From Oligoflexia bacterium (GTDB lineage Bacteria > Bdellovibrionota > UBA1018), in the NCBI GenBank assembly GCA_031292385.1, contig JARLHE010000061.1, positions 1 to 64,000 on the forward strand: a stretch of DNA of 64,000 bases, read 5' to 3'. Positions 63,282 through 64,000 of the stretch are shown in pieces. Within the stretch, counting starts at the first letter, position 1; every line of letters begins with the position of its first letter. The translations under genes and the position numbers were made by a program. The notes below the pieces were generated by a model. That model was not told the origin of the DNA, made no database searches, and saw nothing but the letters and a program-made list of their open reading frames with translations.

Positions 63282-64000
63282 TTAAAGATCGAGGATCATC
63301 GGCAAGACGACCGGTTTTTTCCCGGTGTTCGCGAAGAAAAAACGACGCAGCTCGATGCGGATTTCTTCTTGGATATCCATCTGCGGCTCGCCGGTGCGGC
63401 GCAAATCATTCTCGTAGGCAGCAAGCTTTTTCATGCAGATTTTTTTGGCTTCTTCGATCAGGAAACCCTCACGGTCCTCATGAGCCAGGCCGCGCGTGAT
63501 GATTTCCGGACCCGAAATAATCCGCCGGGTCTCGATGTTTCTAACCATCAGCGAAAACACGATGCCCTTCTCGCCGATTTGGCGCCGGTCCTTCAAGACC
63601 AGGCGGGACATTTCGTTGCCCTCGCGACCTTCGACTAAAACCCGGGGCTCTTCCATCTGCTCGACCAGCCGGAATGAATCCTTCGTCAGCTCCAAAACCG
63701 CGCCGTTCGTGGCGACAAGCACGTTCTCAGCGGCGACCTTCGTCTCGCGCGCGAGCTTGGCGTGATGGACCATGTGGCGGTATTCGCCGTGGATCGGCAG
63801 GAAAAACTTAGGCCGCGTGAGCTCGATCATCTGCTGCAGTTCGGGGCGTGTCGCGTGCCCTGAAGTATGGATATCGTGCACGGCCTCGTAAAGAACCTCG
63901 GCGCCCTGCTTGAAAAGGCTGTTGATCATGCGTCCGATCGCCTTTTCGTTGCCCGGGATGAACTTCGAGCTCATCAAAACGAGATCGCCTTCCTGCAGCT
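63282..64000 (-). CDS. rnj: Ribonuclease J, C-terminal part (cut by window edge)
   Basis: The frame enters from beyond 64000 and ends at 63282. It contains the late metallo-beta-lactamase/beta-CASP elements: SSKFIPGNEKAIGRMINSLF, the HTSGHATRPELQQMIELTRP segment (motif C-type His) and FFLPIHGEYRHM. The RNase J C-terminal domain follows. The N-terminal HxHxDH motif lies outside the window. RNase J is an endo- and 5'-3' exonuclease in mRNA decay. Confidence 0.9.
   Translation of the reverse strand, partial: LQEGDLVLMSSKFIPGNEKAIGRMINSLFKQGAEVLYEAVHDIHTSGHATRPELQQMIELTRPKFFLPIHGEYRHMVHHAKLARETKVAAENVLVATNGAVLELTKDSFRLVEQMEEPRVLVEGREGNEMSRLVLKDRRQIGEKGIVFSLMVRNIETRRIISGPEIITRGLAHEDREGFLIEEAKKICMKKLAAYENDLRRTGEPQMDIQEEIRIELRRFFFANTGKKPVVLPMILDL

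Overview
The window is one contiguous stretch of a Gram-negative, flagellated bacterial chromosome of moderately high GC. By inference it belongs to the Bdellovibrionota or a related former deltaproteobacterial lineage. The signs are five flagellin genes, TrmFO, MeaB, a long-form aromatic amino acid hydroxylase, a KirBac channel, a receiver/Pro-rich-linker response regulator, and two paralogous HNH endonucleases of a type I recall as multi-copy in Bdellovibrio relatives. LpxH, a lipoprotein PBP activator, AmpG and a beta-barrel protein show an outer membrane and active murein recycling. No rRNA, tRNA or CRISPR array was recognised. Both window ends cut through genes: a GYF_2 protein on the left and RNase J on the right.

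Layout: (1) 1-7.7 kb holds the partial GYF_2 gene, grpE-dnaK-dnaJ, a PBP-activator lipoprotein, an atypical methyltransferase and an HNH endonuclease. (2) 7.8-14.05 kb is a tightly coupled flagellar operon: fliD, fliS, a FliT/FlgN-like chaperone, a TPR protein, a small protein, a GT9-family glycosyltransferase and a protein with a possible beta-grasp N-terminus. (3) 14-21.5 kb holds an alpha/beta hydrolase, rarA, nadK, recN, a decayed IS4-family element and lpxH. (4) 21.5-24.5 kb holds flaG and two flagellins on the minus strand with sigma-28-like promoters. (5) 24.5-39.8 kb is mostly housekeeping: meaB, a Kir channel, an M48 peptidase, a GT39 transferase, an M14 carboxypeptidase, DedA, xerC, trmFO, bcp, yebC, a 2-hydroxyacid dehydrogenase and an aromatic hydroxylase. 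(6) 39.8-51.1 kb holds a DUF2844/DUF3443 pair, marC, a thioesterase, ampG, a TldD/TldE-like pair, tadA and PilZ, GNAT and RAMA-like proteins. (7) 51.1-55.6 kb holds three plus-strand flagellins with highly structured leaders, then a sugar-reductase-like gene. (8) 55.6-64 kb holds a response regulator, birA, nadC, rph, an outer-membrane protein, a second HNH gene and RNase J.

The most interesting material is non-coding. Each of the three plus-strand flagellin genes is preceded by a short hairpin with GGA in the apical loop, which is the CsrA/RsmA recognition geometry. The 490-nt gap before the fourth flagellin holds four copies of a nested hairpin repeat whose apical tetraloop differs between copies but always fits GNRA. 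A second repeat family sits at 3' ends of genes: three full inverted-repeat copies, whose arms differ between copies but remain self-complementary, and one half copy. Three of the four begin at or within 3 nt of a stop codon. These look like selected RNA structures, for post-transcriptional control of flagellin and for 3'-end formation. The TldE-like gene carries a run of nine A that shifts the frame of its N-terminus.
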